DNA from: Bryoerythrophyllum caledonicum
Lineage: Eukaryota; Streptophyta; Bryopsida; Pottiales; Pottiaceae
Assembly: GCA_963971425.1 (NCBI GenBank)
Contig: OZ020518.1
Span: 10,608,190-10,672,189, forward strand
Length of the DNA stretch: 64,000 nucleotides
Direction: 5' to 3'
Shown here: positions 21,501-32,309 of the stretch, piece by piece
How positions within the stretch are numbered: the stretch's first letter is position 1
Layout: each line of letters starts with the position of its first letter
The notes under the pieces: generated by a model
Seen by the model: only the letters and a program-made list of their open reading frames with translations
Database searches by the model: none
Told to the model about the DNA's origin: nothing
Made by a program: the position numbers and the translations under genes

Positions 21501-22440
21501 GAGATTGTGTTGTTAGAGCTCTTTGGAGGAATTGGCACAGAATTTGCAGCTTTTTTATAAGAAGGGATCAAAGTCCAGCGCTACATTTACATGGATGTAG
21601 ATGAAGTAGTAAGGCATGTGGCCAAACGTCACTCACGGAGACTGAGGACACAATTTCCAAAAATTTTAGCCACTAGTGCCATCAAAACTTTTTTCTCTAC
21701 ACTTGTGGGTGATAATTCCTTGCTATCAGCGATGACATTCACCATGTGGGTCATGTTGACCTTGTTATTGCAAGATGGGCTTGCCAAGGCATGTCTATGG
21801 TAGGCAATCAGAACGGGTTGAAGGACTCCCATTCTTCCAGATTCTTTGACATGATTCGAGTGCTACGGTTGCTTCAAACTTCTCAAAAGCAACCGCCACG
21901 TTATAATGTAGACAACGTGGTGGTGGTGAGCAGTTCAAGGTCCAGAACATTGGAAAGTTTGCACGGCATCCATCAGACCCTGAATTTGCTAGTGTTAATT
22001 GATGCAGCTACAGTGGGGTCTAGACCACATCGACCACGTTTGTGGTGGACAAACCTGGTACCAGTAGAGTTGCTACAGTCCACGGTGGGTCGCATTAAAC
22101 GGCCGGATGTGTATGTGAGTGATATTCTAGATTCTTACAAGACACTACGACGTGTGTATCACGATGACCAAGCATCTTTGGTGGTGGTTAACCGAAAGGA
22201 GAACCACGTAGGGCCTTGCCCACGTTGGTTAATTTTGCAGTCTTATGCTTTCAAGGATAAAGGATTTGGGCTTGTATGGGATTACTTGTCACACAAGATG
22301 ATGGAGCTTAATGCAGATGAGCAAAAGAGAGCCATGGGCTTTCCCATTGGCACCACCAATGTGCCTGGAATTTCATAGCAACAACGACAATTTTATTTGG
22401 TTAGGGAATGGATTTAAGTTGTCTCACTTGGATTGTATTT
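21501..22440 (+). pseudogene. Cytosine-C5 DNA methyltransferase domain (DNMT3-like) inside the retroelement
   Basis: C5-MTase motifs appear in canonical order. Motif I is LELFGGIGTE (21516-21542, AdoMet binding). An acidic motif II-like 'YIYMDVDEV' follows, then motif IV 'ARWACQGMS' with catalytic Cys at 21782-21784 (Pro of PCQ is Ala), motif VI 'VDNV' at 21908-21919 (usual ENV), motif VIII 'RPRLWWTNL' (22031-22057), and a C-terminal 'MGFPIGTT' block (22334-22357) like the end of these enzymes. Order I-IV-VI-VIII is DNMT3-like, not the rearranged plant DRM order. The copy is broken by a TAA at 21558, a frameshift between motifs I and IV, and TAG at 22376. The methyltransferase frame is open for about 210 codons. 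It lies between protease and reverse transcriptase on the same strand, so it was probably part of pol. Confidence 0.86.
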
Positions 22441-22960
22441 TTAGTGGTTGCCAAGTAGAAGCATTTAGCTTCTAGCTTGATTGATTACATGGGCTATAGC
22501 CTATTTGAGTAGCGAGCGGCAAAAGAATCACTTGCCTCTGTTAGGGTGACAAGCAAAGTGGTTGGGGGCGAGAGGGCCTTGGCACCTCATCCATGGAACA
22601 TATGGGATACGGCAAATCTTATTGCAATGCCCAGGCCAAAGGATCTTCACCAAGGGGTGAGATTGGCTTACAAGAGGATGGATTTCGAAGTTGTGGAGAA
22701 GATGTTTGTGGAAGAACATACGGCCTCTTAGAAGTTAGATGGAGGAAATTGACAAGCTTTGACAGATCGAGGGACTTGGAAGCATGATGGGTGTGGGAGG
22801 AGATGAGTCTTCTCCAATTGGCATTCAATAGCAACCAAAGGTGGAGAAGTTTGCTCCAAAGAAACCAATGGAGGCGGTGACCTAGGAAACTTGGAAACCG
22901 ATAGTTGGCCTGGCAGATGAAGTAGTAGAGGCAGAGGAACATGAGTTTCTCAAGGAGTAT

Positions 22961-24587
22961 ATGAATTTCTTTGCATTTAGTTTGCACAATTTGGGAGTAT
23001 TTAAGGAGAAAAAGGTACATATAAACTTGACAAATGAAGCACCAATTTATCTGAAGCCATACAAGTATAGCGATGTAGAACGAAGGTTGATTTGTGCTCG
23101 TATAAAGGAATTGGTGGCTGCAGGGCTAGTGGAGTTAGCTCCACCGGATTGTGAATATGCATCGGCGACGGTTATGCCATCCAAGAAGGATATCTACAAT
23201 AATTAGACTGAAAAGAGGATGCGTGGTGATTATAGGAGGATTAATAAATTCATTTATGTCCTGACTTAGTGAATGTTATGCCATGCCAACTCTAGAGGAG
23301 AATTTTGAGGCCATTGGTCATGCCAAGGTATTTAGTACGTTGGATTTACGCTCTAAATACCACCAGATAGGACTGAGAGATGAGAACAAGGAGAAGACTA
23401 CATTCTGGGGCATTGCTAAATATGGGAAGGACCGGTTGTTCCAATGAAAGTTCTTGCCATTTGGATTGAAGAATGCATTGGTAGAATTCCAGAGGGTTAT
23501 GGACGGGGTATTCTCGGGCTTGGACTTTGTGAGATGCTACATCGATGATATTATTGTCTTTAGCAAGAATCGAAGACAACATAGACTACACCTGATGGAG
23601 GTGTTTGCTAGATTAAGGCTCCACGGTTTGAAGTTGGACCAAGGTAAGTGCAAATTTTTCTTTGATCATATTGAGTATTTAGGCCACATGATTTATCCAA
23701 GTGGATTGGCTGTAGTAGCTAGCAAGGTGGAAGTGATGATGTCTATTCCTAGACCACGAGATGTTAGTAGGCTACGGGCATTCTTCTGGTTGTGTAACTA
23801 TTATAGAAAGTTTGTAAAAACTTTCAATGCCCTTGCAAAGCCATTGACCATGTTGACAAGGAATTATTAACCTTGGATCTAGAGAGATGAACAAGAGACG
23901 GCCTTTCAACAACTGAAGGACCGTTTGGCATCAATACCGATACTTCGAAGGCCAATAGCAAAGAGGACTTACGAGCTACACACTGATTGGAGCGCGTTGG
24001 AAATTGGCGCGGTGTTGACGCAAACAGATGATGATGGGACGGAGTTTGTGATTGCATATGCCAGTCCGTCCAACAACGGTGCGGAGGCTCTATATAGCTT
24101 GTATGAAGGGGAGTGTTTGGCTACCATATGTGCAATTGCCCATTTCAGATGTTATTTTTTTGGTAACGAGTTTTTGTTGGTGACAGATCATCAACCGTTG
24201 AAGTGGTTTATGGAATCTGACAAGCTAACAAGGAAACTAACGTGGTGGGCCTTGATGTTGATGGAATACGACTTCAAGGTAGTTCACAGGGCGGGATTGG
24301 TGAATATGGATGTTGACGGCTTTAGCCGTAATCCAGTTCCAAACCATGAGGATGTCATAGGCACTAGGTGGCACAGTGAGGGTGAGGCCAATCCATTGCC
24401 AGGGTGGCATTCTTCGGCATTTTTAGGAGTGTTGGCGATGCATGGAGATCCCACCGGGGAAGCTACCGTGGCCATGGTAGATGAGGATGGAGGTGAGGAG
24501 TCTGGGGGCACCAGAGACATCTTCAAAGACACGAACGTGATGCAATTTCTAAAGGATGGAGAAGTTGTACCAACATGGTCAGCTTAG
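22961..24587 (+). pseudogene. Ty3/gypsy reverse transcriptase and RNase H remnant
   Basis: Synthesises element cDNA from RNA. The N-terminal fingers ('INLTNEAPIYLKPYKYSD', 'ELVAAGLVE', 'SATVMPSKKD') end in a stop near 23204. Palm motifs follow in other frames: 'FSTLDLRSKYHQIGL', 'FLPFGLKNAL...FQRVMD', and the active site CYIDDIIVFS (YIDD at 23538-23549, intact). The thumb includes 'CKFFFDHIEYLGHMI'. The RNase H part has 'LHTDWSALEIGAVLTQ', 'YEGECLATI' and 'VTDHQPLKW', so the D-E-D core is present. Stops at about 23868 and elsewhere, plus shifts, make it non-functional. The RT-RNase H-integrase order assigns the element to Ty3/gypsy. Confidence 0.9.
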
Positions 24588-24650
24588 GAGAGAGATTGGG
24601 TCTTATAACTAGCCAAACGATTTGTGTGGTAGAGGACTCTCCTTGTTAAG

Positions 24651-25262
24651 GTGTGGCCGGACGATACGAAGAAGGTGGTGCCGGTTTCAACGGAGAGGGT
24701 GAAGCTAATCAAGCATACACATGAGGATCTTAGACACTTTGGAGTGCGGAGGACCTATAGTTTGCTACAGATTCACTATTGGTGGCGAGGGATGCAATCA
24801 CAAGTCCAAGCATTGGTTGCCCGGTGTATGCTGTGTGATCGTGTGCAAGCGTCTTTTAATGCTCCGATGCCACAATTGCAATCATTGCCAATTATAGGCT
24901 TAGGATACAGATGGAGCTTGGATTTTGCACGACCATTGCCAATGACACCTCGACACAACAAGTATGTGTTGGTGATCATTAAGTATTCCTCAAAATGGAT
25001 AGAGTTGGTGGCCTTACCTGATAAGTTTGGTGAAAGGGCCGCTTATTCTTTTCTTGATCGTATTTTGAGTTGCTTTGGAGCTCTAGCAAAGGTACTCACA
25101 GGCCAAGGCAGAGAATTCTTGGATGAGTTTCAAACGATGTGTGAGCAAGTGATGATTGATCATTGCACTACTTCAAGGGATCATCCCAAAGCAGATGGAT
25201 TGGCGGAGCGCATGGTGCAAACTGTCAAGAGGGGGCTCTGGAAGTACAGCTTGAAGAAATGA
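24651..25262 (+). pseudogene. Ty3/gypsy integrase with lost catalytic Asp
   Basis: Integrates element cDNA. An N-terminal HHCC zinc-binding region is visible (HTHEDLRHFG, then CMLCD), followed by the core: first Asp in 'WSLDFARPLP' and catalytic Glu in 'KADGLAERMVQTVK'. The second catalytic Asp, expected in a (S/T)D-x-G-x-EF motif, is Gly (LTGQGREF, codon at 25101-25103), so this copy could not integrate. The frame ends at 25262, and the C-terminal part continues in another frame. Confidence 0.88.
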
Positions 25263-25354
25263 CATCACGCAGATTGAGATTTGCAGTTACCGTGGATAGC
25301 AATCGGGATACGTTGCGCTATGCTACAATACGAGGGGGTGGTTATTGACCGCAA

Positions 25355-25744
25355 ATGCGGCGAGTCAAGCCTAGAGACTATGTGTATTTGCAGCAAGCAG
25401 CGCCCACCACCTTGGACTTGACTGCAGGACGGATCATTTTAAGAGTTCGTGAGGTGAAGAAATCATGGGTGCTAGTATTGGAGGGTCGTGATAGTAAGAT
25501 GTGGAAGGATCACATGCGCAATTGTGCACCTTGCCACTTGCCACACATTGATGAGACTATACACCCTAGACTTCCTCACATCTCTGTTGGATTGCATTGT
25601 TGGTTTTCTAATAGTGCCAAATGGGCAGCCACAATGGTTATTTGTGACTTATGTTCTATGGGGTGGCATTTAGAATGCTTAATCCCACCTCTTTTGGAGG
25701 TACCAATGAGTCAATGGTCTTGTCTAGAGTGTATAGCATGTTGA
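25355..25744 (+). pseudogene. Integrase C-terminal tail with PHD finger
   Basis: After a 'KPRDYVYL' SH3-like stretch typical of gypsy integrase tails, the frame contains a C4HC3 PHD finger (25598-25741): C-x2-S, then CDLC, H and C in 'GWHLEC', and finally 'WSCLEC'. Seven of eight zinc ligands are in place; the second is Ser, one base from Cys. 'GWHLECLIPPL' is the classic PHD core. PHD fingers commonly read histone H3 tails, so the domain could have guided integration by chromatin state, as chromodomains do in chromoviruses (inference). A possible further tail, 'EAINDGALLAPNLPF', is encoded at about 25784-25828. Confidence 0.8.
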
Positions 25745-25972
25745 GGGTCTAAGTAGACAAAGTCTAGCATTAAAAATGTATTAGAGGCAATTAACGATGG
25801 GGCTCTACTTGCACCCAACCTACCCTTTGTTTATGGAGTCTTTTAGCGTCTTTTCATGTGGATTACATTGATTCTATGGTCTTGAGAGGTATTCATTCAC
25901 GGTCTCCATTCAGTTGATATAATTATGTGGTTTGCCGGTGTGAAAGGGGCTTCAACACGAGCAAAGTGGGCA

Positions 25973-26810
25973 AGTAAAGGGGTACTTGTAGACCGCTTAC
26001 TACTTCTTGATGTACGGGGTTATGAGTCATTTATTTCTTTTCTTTGAGTCTAGATTGTTGATAGTGTATAAGTGTGTGTTGTTTTATTGTTTAACAGAGG
26101 TAACGTTGGTGATTTTGTCACCATTCCTCTAGATTCATCTCTAACCGTGCACTCTCACATGATTTGTACGATGGTATCTTGGCACGATGCCGTCGTGCAC
26201 GACAACTTTCACGTTCAGCGCATTGGAGGATTTGTGGAGGTTGGTTTATGCGTTGTAAACCAACTAGGAGGTTAGGCGGCCAAAGGAAGACCTAGATTCT
26301 AGCTCTAGTTGGTAATTAGAGCTAGCACTAGAGTCTTTTGACTTTTAGGGCATTGGTGGTATCTTTTGACACCTCATTTGGGACTAGGAGTCCAAATGAC
26401 CTCCATGTGTAGTTGAAGGAGACTCATCTTTCTCAAGTTGAGTCTCCCATGTGATGGAGTGAGGGAGTGCGTGCGTGCGTGCACTTTGTTAGCTTCATTG
26501 TTATTCTGCGATCATTCTTTAAGAATGGCATTGACTTGACTTGTTGTATGTTTACAAGTGTATTTCACTTGTTTCAGTAAAGGGATACTTGTAGACCGCT
26601 TACTACTTCTTGATGTACGTGGTTATGAGTCATTTATTTTTTTTCCCTAAGTCTAGATTGATGATAGTGTATAAGTGTGTTTTGTTTTATTGTTTATCAG
26701 AGGTAACGTTGGTGGTTTTGTCACCATTCCTCTGGGTTTATTTCTAACCGTGCGTTCTCACATGATTAGCACGATGTTACCTTCGCATGATGCGGGTGTG
26801 CAGAACATTT
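25973..26810 (+). repeat. Partial tandem duplication around the right LTR-like repeat
   Basis: A block of about 235 bp beginning 'agtaaaggg.tacttgtaga' occurs at about 25973-26205 and again at about 26575-26808, on either side of the right LTR-like repeat. Each copy is preceded by a purine-rich 'agtaaaggg' that could be a polypurine tract. This suggests a tandem LTR structure or an unequal-exchange product in which the full LTR was this block plus the 356-bp repeat. Confidence 0.65.
26212..26567 (+). repeat. Right LTR-like direct repeat of the gypsy-like element
   Basis: Partner of 16450-16809. The initial TG is CG here, and the end is 'tatttca'. Substitutions scattered along the pair indicate an old insertion. 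Confidence 0.75.
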
Positions 26811-27869
26811 TAAACCACACAAGAATGAATAGATCTATTAACAAAGCGTGGATTTGCTGACTTCCAAACATCTTTTCATTGCATAATAATTTTGAAAATG
26901 CTTTACTTCTTTAATATTTATTAAAATTTGTATACATGGAGCTAACATTACATACATTGTAACAATATGAAATTTATATTTGTTTTGTGCAAACTTTCAA
27001 CACCAAGTTAAGTCTTCAAATCCTTATTTTATAGTAGAAAGGGAACTTTTTTTCTTCACTTTAAACATTATAATCTCTCAAACCAAGGATTCAATAATTC
27101 TAAAATATTGGTAGAATGTGGTTCACCTGGTGCAAATCCAAATTTTACGATTGAAAACGTAGAGAATAAATTAACTTGCCTAAAAAATAAAATCAACGTT
27201 GTATGAGTGCATGTGACCAAGCAATTGCAACCACCATCACTCATCTATATGATGGCATTGTAGAGATTGTAAAAAAATATCAAGTTCAAAAGATTATAGA
27301 TGATGGAAAGGAGGGAAGAGAGGGTGAACAAATGAAGGTGCACGTGAAATAGAAGGTTGTAGAGAGTGAAAAGCAAGGAAGGGAGATGGTATTATAAGGA
27401 CGATTGTTGATGACCGCATTGTATGGAGAGGCCTTCGAAAGGCAAAGGCCAACCTTGGATCTTTTCCAAAGCTTATATACACTAACATGAGTGGCAATAT
27501 AATGATCTGTTCGGAGCTCTTTGCATTGGATTATTTGCACTAAATGTTGTTATAAACTTGGATTTGACTTCAATTTGTTTTGTAATTTCCTTTAAATTGC
27601 CTAATACATATTTGAAGTAACATTCATATACTTTTGAAATAGCATTGTTCCACTCATGTATTCAAAATTCTCTTTTTTTATGGATGTTGTCAACATTTTT
27701 ATATAAGAAGACTACATTATGAATTTTACGAAAAAATCAAAATTTACAATGATCCATTGTTCAAATAGATTATTTTTCCAAACTTCAATCTCTGCTTTAA
27801 CTTGCTCTAGTTCTCAAAAAATTGGAAGCAAAACATTTCTAGATGCTTGTAATGGATCTCTATTATGGT
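26811..27869. other. AT-rich region with an R2 fragment
   Basis: No gene recognised. An inverted fragment of repeat R2 lies at about 26890-27080 ('caacaccaagttaagtc', 'gctttacttct'). The remainder is unassigned. Confidence 0.45.
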
Positions 27870-28430
27870 ACTTGTATATGTGCTGGCTCTGGCAAAATCC
27901 ATATCTCACTGTAACTATTCAACCAACAATATCTAATGGTGAGTTTTGGTGCTCTATAACTCTAGAGTTGAAGTTCTTCAGAATACACATTTTGTTCTTC
28001 AAAGATCCAAATGCATGCTTTATTCCTACCATTTATGAATTCATCATGTTATCAATTTTTTATTTTTTGTCACTTACAGTTCTTTTGCAAATAAGTGTGG
28101 ATTGGATATGCAGTATTGCCAATCAAGTATGGAGTGCACATCTTCCCACTGACATCACAATTGGCGTTTGCAAAATTCCTCAGCTCTTTTACCCTAGAAA
28201 CGTTAGATTGTTCTCCATTATAAACACGTGCAGTTGACATGCACACACATTCGAAAAATCTTGGTTGCGTTGCAAATTGCGTGTAAAATAATTGGATGGA
28301 AACTTCTTTCTATATGTAAAATTACTATGTGCAAGAATGAATATCCAATTTGATTGTTCCTAAAAAAAATGTTTGTTCTCTCAATTGCACTACAAACATA
28401 ACTTTGGCAATCCTCTAATTTTGAAGAAAT
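27870..28430 (-). pseudogene. Fossil PIF/Harbinger (HARBI1-type) transposase
   Basis: The minus strand read across frames gives, in the correct order, degraded blocks of a DDE nuclease of the HARBI1 family. An 'AIERT' block replaces the usual AIDGTH (first catalytic Asp lost). A 'YRKKFPSN...NQDFSNVCA' block follows, then 'GKMCTPYLIGNTAYPIHTYL' (family pattern Y-L-x-GDxAYP; Asp is Asn), and finally 'AFGSLKNKMCILK' (family pattern AFGxLKxRxxIL). Multiple stops and shifts show it is long dead. No MYB-like partner gene or TIRs were found around it. Identification rests on motif order and is moderately secure. Confidence 0.62.
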
Positions 28431-30259
28431 CATCAATCATACTTTGCAACCGTGCACTTGTGTGTATGCTAATGCAATTACTAAACAACTTGTTTATGCC
28501 AATGACAATACCACACATAATCATTGAACACATTATCAAATGGTGGATTTGGGAGCTACTCAACAATACGTAATGTGGTCATGAAAATAACCCTGTGCAA
28601 ACCTATGAAGTTGTGCAACAATTTTTTCTAAACTCCAATTGAGGCCTAACAAAATTTAGAAATTGTGACCTTAAATAAGGTGTCAACATAAGAACCAAAT
28701 GATCAGGTGTACATGGGCTAATACTATAGAGCTTTATTTTATTTTGTATACAATGCATATCCTTTGTAGCTCTCCAAACAATGGGTTCAACATGATTTTA
28801 ATATAACTCTTTCATAAGGTCCACCAAAATTTCCTTAGAGCATTAGCCCTCCTTGTGGCAGTCAACCAAAAAAAGGAGATAAAGTAGAGGTCATCATGAA
28901 CTCTAGGACATCGGACACTCTTATTTTACAAGTAATACAATTGCCCAATGTCATGGACATAAACATCCACACTAGCACAACCATACCACGGATTGAGAGT
29001 TCATTGTTGCTTATGAGTCACCTTCATTCAAAGAAATGCGATCAAAATGTGATTCAAAACCCTAAAAGGATTACAAAACTTTATAAAAATCTTCTAAAAC
29101 AAGATTTTAAATGCATCAATATAACTCTATGTATTCTTCACGACTTGTATTTTAACTTCATAAAAAAATATACAAAAATCTTACATAAAGCATAATACAA
29201 TAATCCCTTTGGTCTCTAGCCAAAATCCATAACTGACACCTACAAAATTTGAGGTATATCCAACCCACTTCCATCTCTTAACCACCCATTTAGCTCCAAA
29301 TATAGTTTTGTTATTAGTCAGGACCTTTAAGTACTATTGGTCAACACTTTTGCAGGTAACCATTGGCGGCCACAGACAAAATTTGTAGCTCATACTTTGA
29401 ATTTTTTTAATAAACTCACATATCATCAAAATAATATGAGATCACTTGGGTTGAAATTGTAACTCTACAGCTATTATTGAAATCAAATGCATTATTTTTT
29501 GCTCTCTCTATATATGCACATTGCTAAACTTGTTGGTTATGACGGCTTTAGTTTAGTTGCACTCAATTGTGCCCCTCGGAAAAAATTCAAATCACCCAAA
29601 ACCTTGGCCGTCCTCTGAATTCATTGTGGGAACTCTCGGCCACCGCTACACAGCCACAATATAGAGGGAAAACATACTAAGAAATTAAAGCAAATTCCAA
29701 GCCCTAACGCAATATTTGACCTTGTTTTTATTACCATATTGAGATTTTTTATACGGATGGACAGAAATATTTTGTTTGAGGTTGTGAAATAATAGCTCTT
29801 GTCTTTAGTGCAAAATTCCTATTTTATTGTAAGTCAAATATTTTCACACATTGTTGGACAAGGGACCAAAAAACTTGTTTTCTTGAAGCTTATTTTACAT
29901 CGGCTCACAATTATACTTGTTTTGACTTGAAGCTTGACAATGGACATGCTTTCTGTACATATTATATTTCTAGATAATGCACTTTGATATCAAAATATGA
30001 TACTGTATTTTGAGTTTCCGTTTGCTTAATCCTTAAACATTAGACGGTGCCACTGGTGGCCATAGTAGTCTAAATGTATGGAGTCGTATTTGAACATGAT
30101 AAGGGTCTAATATTGAATGGCCTCCAAAATAGAAGATGCTAGTTGAAGAATCTTCAATCCAAAGGTGTAAGTCTTGCTAAACTCTAATACATTTTTTGTA
30201 TTCTATAGAGTACAATACATTCTTGCATGTGTGATTCCAAACTGACCTTTAACCGTTAA
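28431..30259. other. AT-rich intergenic region
   Basis: No gene recognised. It holds an R1 copy at about 29220-29555. At about 30040-30200 an inverted fragment matches 37500-37600, which in turn resembles the 3' flank of F-box genes A and E. Confidence 0.45.
29220..29555 (+). repeat. Dispersed repeat R1, copy 3
   Basis: Collinear with 2440-2805 ('ggtatatccaac.cacttccat', 'accacccattta', 'tcactgaaat', 'tatatatgcacattgc'). Confidence 0.45.
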
Positions 30260-31339
30260 GAGCATCTCCACCGGGGCATGGTGCCCTGGTAGAAATGCCG
30301 ATCTAACGTCTATTTTGAAGAAATGCTCCTCACCGCGCATAGAAAAACGACATCCCGGTCCGCCGTTTCGGTGGAGGCCATGCTTCGGGACGGGAGAAAT
30401 TTGGTTTATGCTCCTTTCACGCTAATTTTCCCAGATGGCAAGGACCACTCTCGCACGGCCACATGGCAGCACGAGAGTGGCTACGGCTACCTCCATCGCA
30501 TATTGTGGTACAATGAGCTCTCTTTGTAGAAGCATCTAATACAACAACAATGTCATTATTACAGCGAGTTGAAATCAAAACCAATCTTCTCCCGTGATAA
30601 CAACAACACTTGGAGTACACTCATTTTGACATTTATCCCCCCCCCTTCCGTTAAAACAACCTCTCAATATAGCAGCCTCTCAATATAGCACGCAAAACCA
30701 ACGAGGTTGCTGTAAAGGGAGCCGACTATACATTCAAGCACACTTGGGTTCATTCTACCACATTTTGCCTATATTGGAGATCCATTGCGGCTCTAGTTTC
30801 CAAAGATGCCATTGAAAGCACTCAAGCGGTGCATCATTCTTTTGGCAAGCACTAGGCCTGCACACATGATGGCCGTGAGGGCTAGGTTGGACGTCTTATT
30901 TCTCAAGGCGGGCCCCCACCCTCGTCCAACGAGCCATCCAATTTTTACAGCCATGTTGACTTTTCAAGCTCGTTTTTGGGTCCACCATGGTAGAATTCTC
31001 TTTTTATCTGAAGGAGAGAGTGGATGCCTTGGAGAGAGAAAAGAAGAGAGACGAGTAGACTTGCATGGTGACTTTCTGACACGTCTAATTTTGGACTTGA
31101 CTGATGAACCCTAGGGACAAAACGTGAGGTAAACAAGTTGTGAGGGCTCAGGTCGCACAAAATATTTTCTTTGAGCCGTGAGGACTGCCTAGAACTAACC
31201 CACGTTTTCCGCGCCCTCACATACGATATTGCACGCTCCTCGTTAGCCTCTTGTGCACGGGCCTACTGAAGTGTGCATCCTCCACCTGGAGGTTTTCCAC
31301 CCTGGCATGGAAATTTCTCCGCCAAGGGTGGAGATGCTC
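30260..31339. mobile_element. Putative 1.1-kb non-autonomous TIR element
   Basis: The ends form an inverted repeat beginning GAGCATCTCCACC (30260) and ending in its complement ggtggagatgctc (31339). Beyond the perfect 13 bp there is looser complementarity ('ggcatgg', 'agaaat'). TIRs of the GAGCATCTCCA type are common in plant MITEs. No clean target duplication was found and there is no recognisable transposase, so the class is open. Confidence 0.55.
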
Positions 31340-31379
31340 CAAGGTCCATCTCAGTTGCCAATGCGTATGTAGGAATTAT

Positions 31380-31705
31380 AGTTGCAATGAAACACGTTTC
31401 ATTAGATTAGGATCCCCGTCAAACTAAGATATATATTTTGGTGTTTGCCTTGGGGTGAAACATCAAAAATATATCTGAAGACTCAAAGCAATGTGAGAAG
31501 TTTTCTGTGTTGTGAGATAGTAGAAATACTTGTTTAGAGTTGTGGATGCCTACTGGTTGAGAAATCTAAGCAATTGTGGCCATCTGAGGAATTTTCTTTG
31601 TTGTGAGAGTTGGGTGAGAAATCCTCGTTTAGAGATGATTAAGGAGAGATTCGAGGAATCTGAGCTACTTTTAAGGGAATCCTACTCTGGGTGCTTGATC
31701 TAGCA
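31380..31705 (+). repeat. 5' flank of the F-box D unit
   Basis: Matches the upstream sequence of E, A and C ('tgccttggggtgaaa', 'gtgttgtgagat.gtagaaatacttgttta', 'gcaattgtggccatctgaggaattttc'). Confidence 0.6.
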
Positions 31706-32309
31706 ATGGACGCCAAGGTATGGCGCAACCTTCCATACCAGCTCTTCCAGCACACGCTCTCCTTCCTCTCCATCCCTGCCCTCTTCAGGCTCTGCATCGT
31801 CTGCTGGAGATGGATCACGACCCTGGCTTTGTCCACGGCGCAACCCAAGAGTACGTCGTCGCGCGCTGGGCGGCCCGAGGACACGATGAGGCGTTCAGGG
31901 AGGACGGGGAGAACCTCAACGAGAACCAGGGCTACTGCTTCCTGGACGTGCACTCGTAGGAATGGTACCCCTCCAGTGCATCAGGCCACTCGATGGCAAT
32001 GACTTTGGCATTGTCGACAGCGTGGCCATGGACAGCGGCCTCGTCTGCTATGTCCTAGTTTCTGAATACGGCAACTCCTTCCACCTCGCGAGCCCCCTGC
32101 TAAAACTCTCCCGCAGGTTACCTTCCCCGCCGCAAACTTTCTGGACATTTCACGGCGTGGGGAGATTCTTATTTGTTTGTCTATGAAGGGGTTGATGTGG
32201 TATCGTGCGCCGTAGGGATTCTCGGGGTTTCAGATGTGGTATGAGAAGGCCATGCACCTGAATCTGCCGAGCAGTACACTCTGGATACACAAATCAGGTG
32301 ATGCTTGAA
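31706..32309 (+). pseudogene. F-box/kelch-like pseudogene D
   Basis: Starts with the family ATG and an F-box (VWRNLPYQLFQHTLSFLS), but is disabled three ways. A 10-bp deletion within the F-box (near 31812) shifts the frame. A TAG replaces Lys in the 'VHSKEW' block (about 31957-31959). A large internal deletion removes nearly the whole kelch-like region, joining sequence equivalent to the middle of the gene to its last 25 codons ('HLNLPSSTLWIHKSGDA' and stop at about 32309). Flanks on both sides match the other F-box units, so it arose as a full unit and decayed. Confidence 0.9.

Larger units (their letters stand above)
16450..26567 (+). mobile_element. Decayed Ty3/gypsy-like retroelement carrying a DNA methyltransferase and a PHD finger
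   Basis: An element of about 10.1 kb bounded by 356-360 bp direct repeats (16450-16809, 26212-26567). Reading left to right it has gag with zinc knuckles, aspartic protease, cytosine-C5 methyltransferase, reverse transcriptase, RNase H, integrase and a PHD finger. Integrase after RNase H is the Ty3/gypsy order. All genes are interrupted by stops and frameshifts, and the integrase lacks a catalytic aspartate, so this copy is dead. No primer-binding site was recognised just after the left repeat and no polypurine tract just before the right one, so the true LTR limits are uncertain. The leader (about 16810-18499) also holds an antisense eL21 pseudogene. Carrying its own methyltransferase and histone-reader domain is the striking feature. 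Confidence 0.8.

Noticed and set aside
27719..28237. 172-codon plus-strand open frame
   Set aside because: It lies opposite the degraded HARBI1-type transposase, and its composition is not protein-like.
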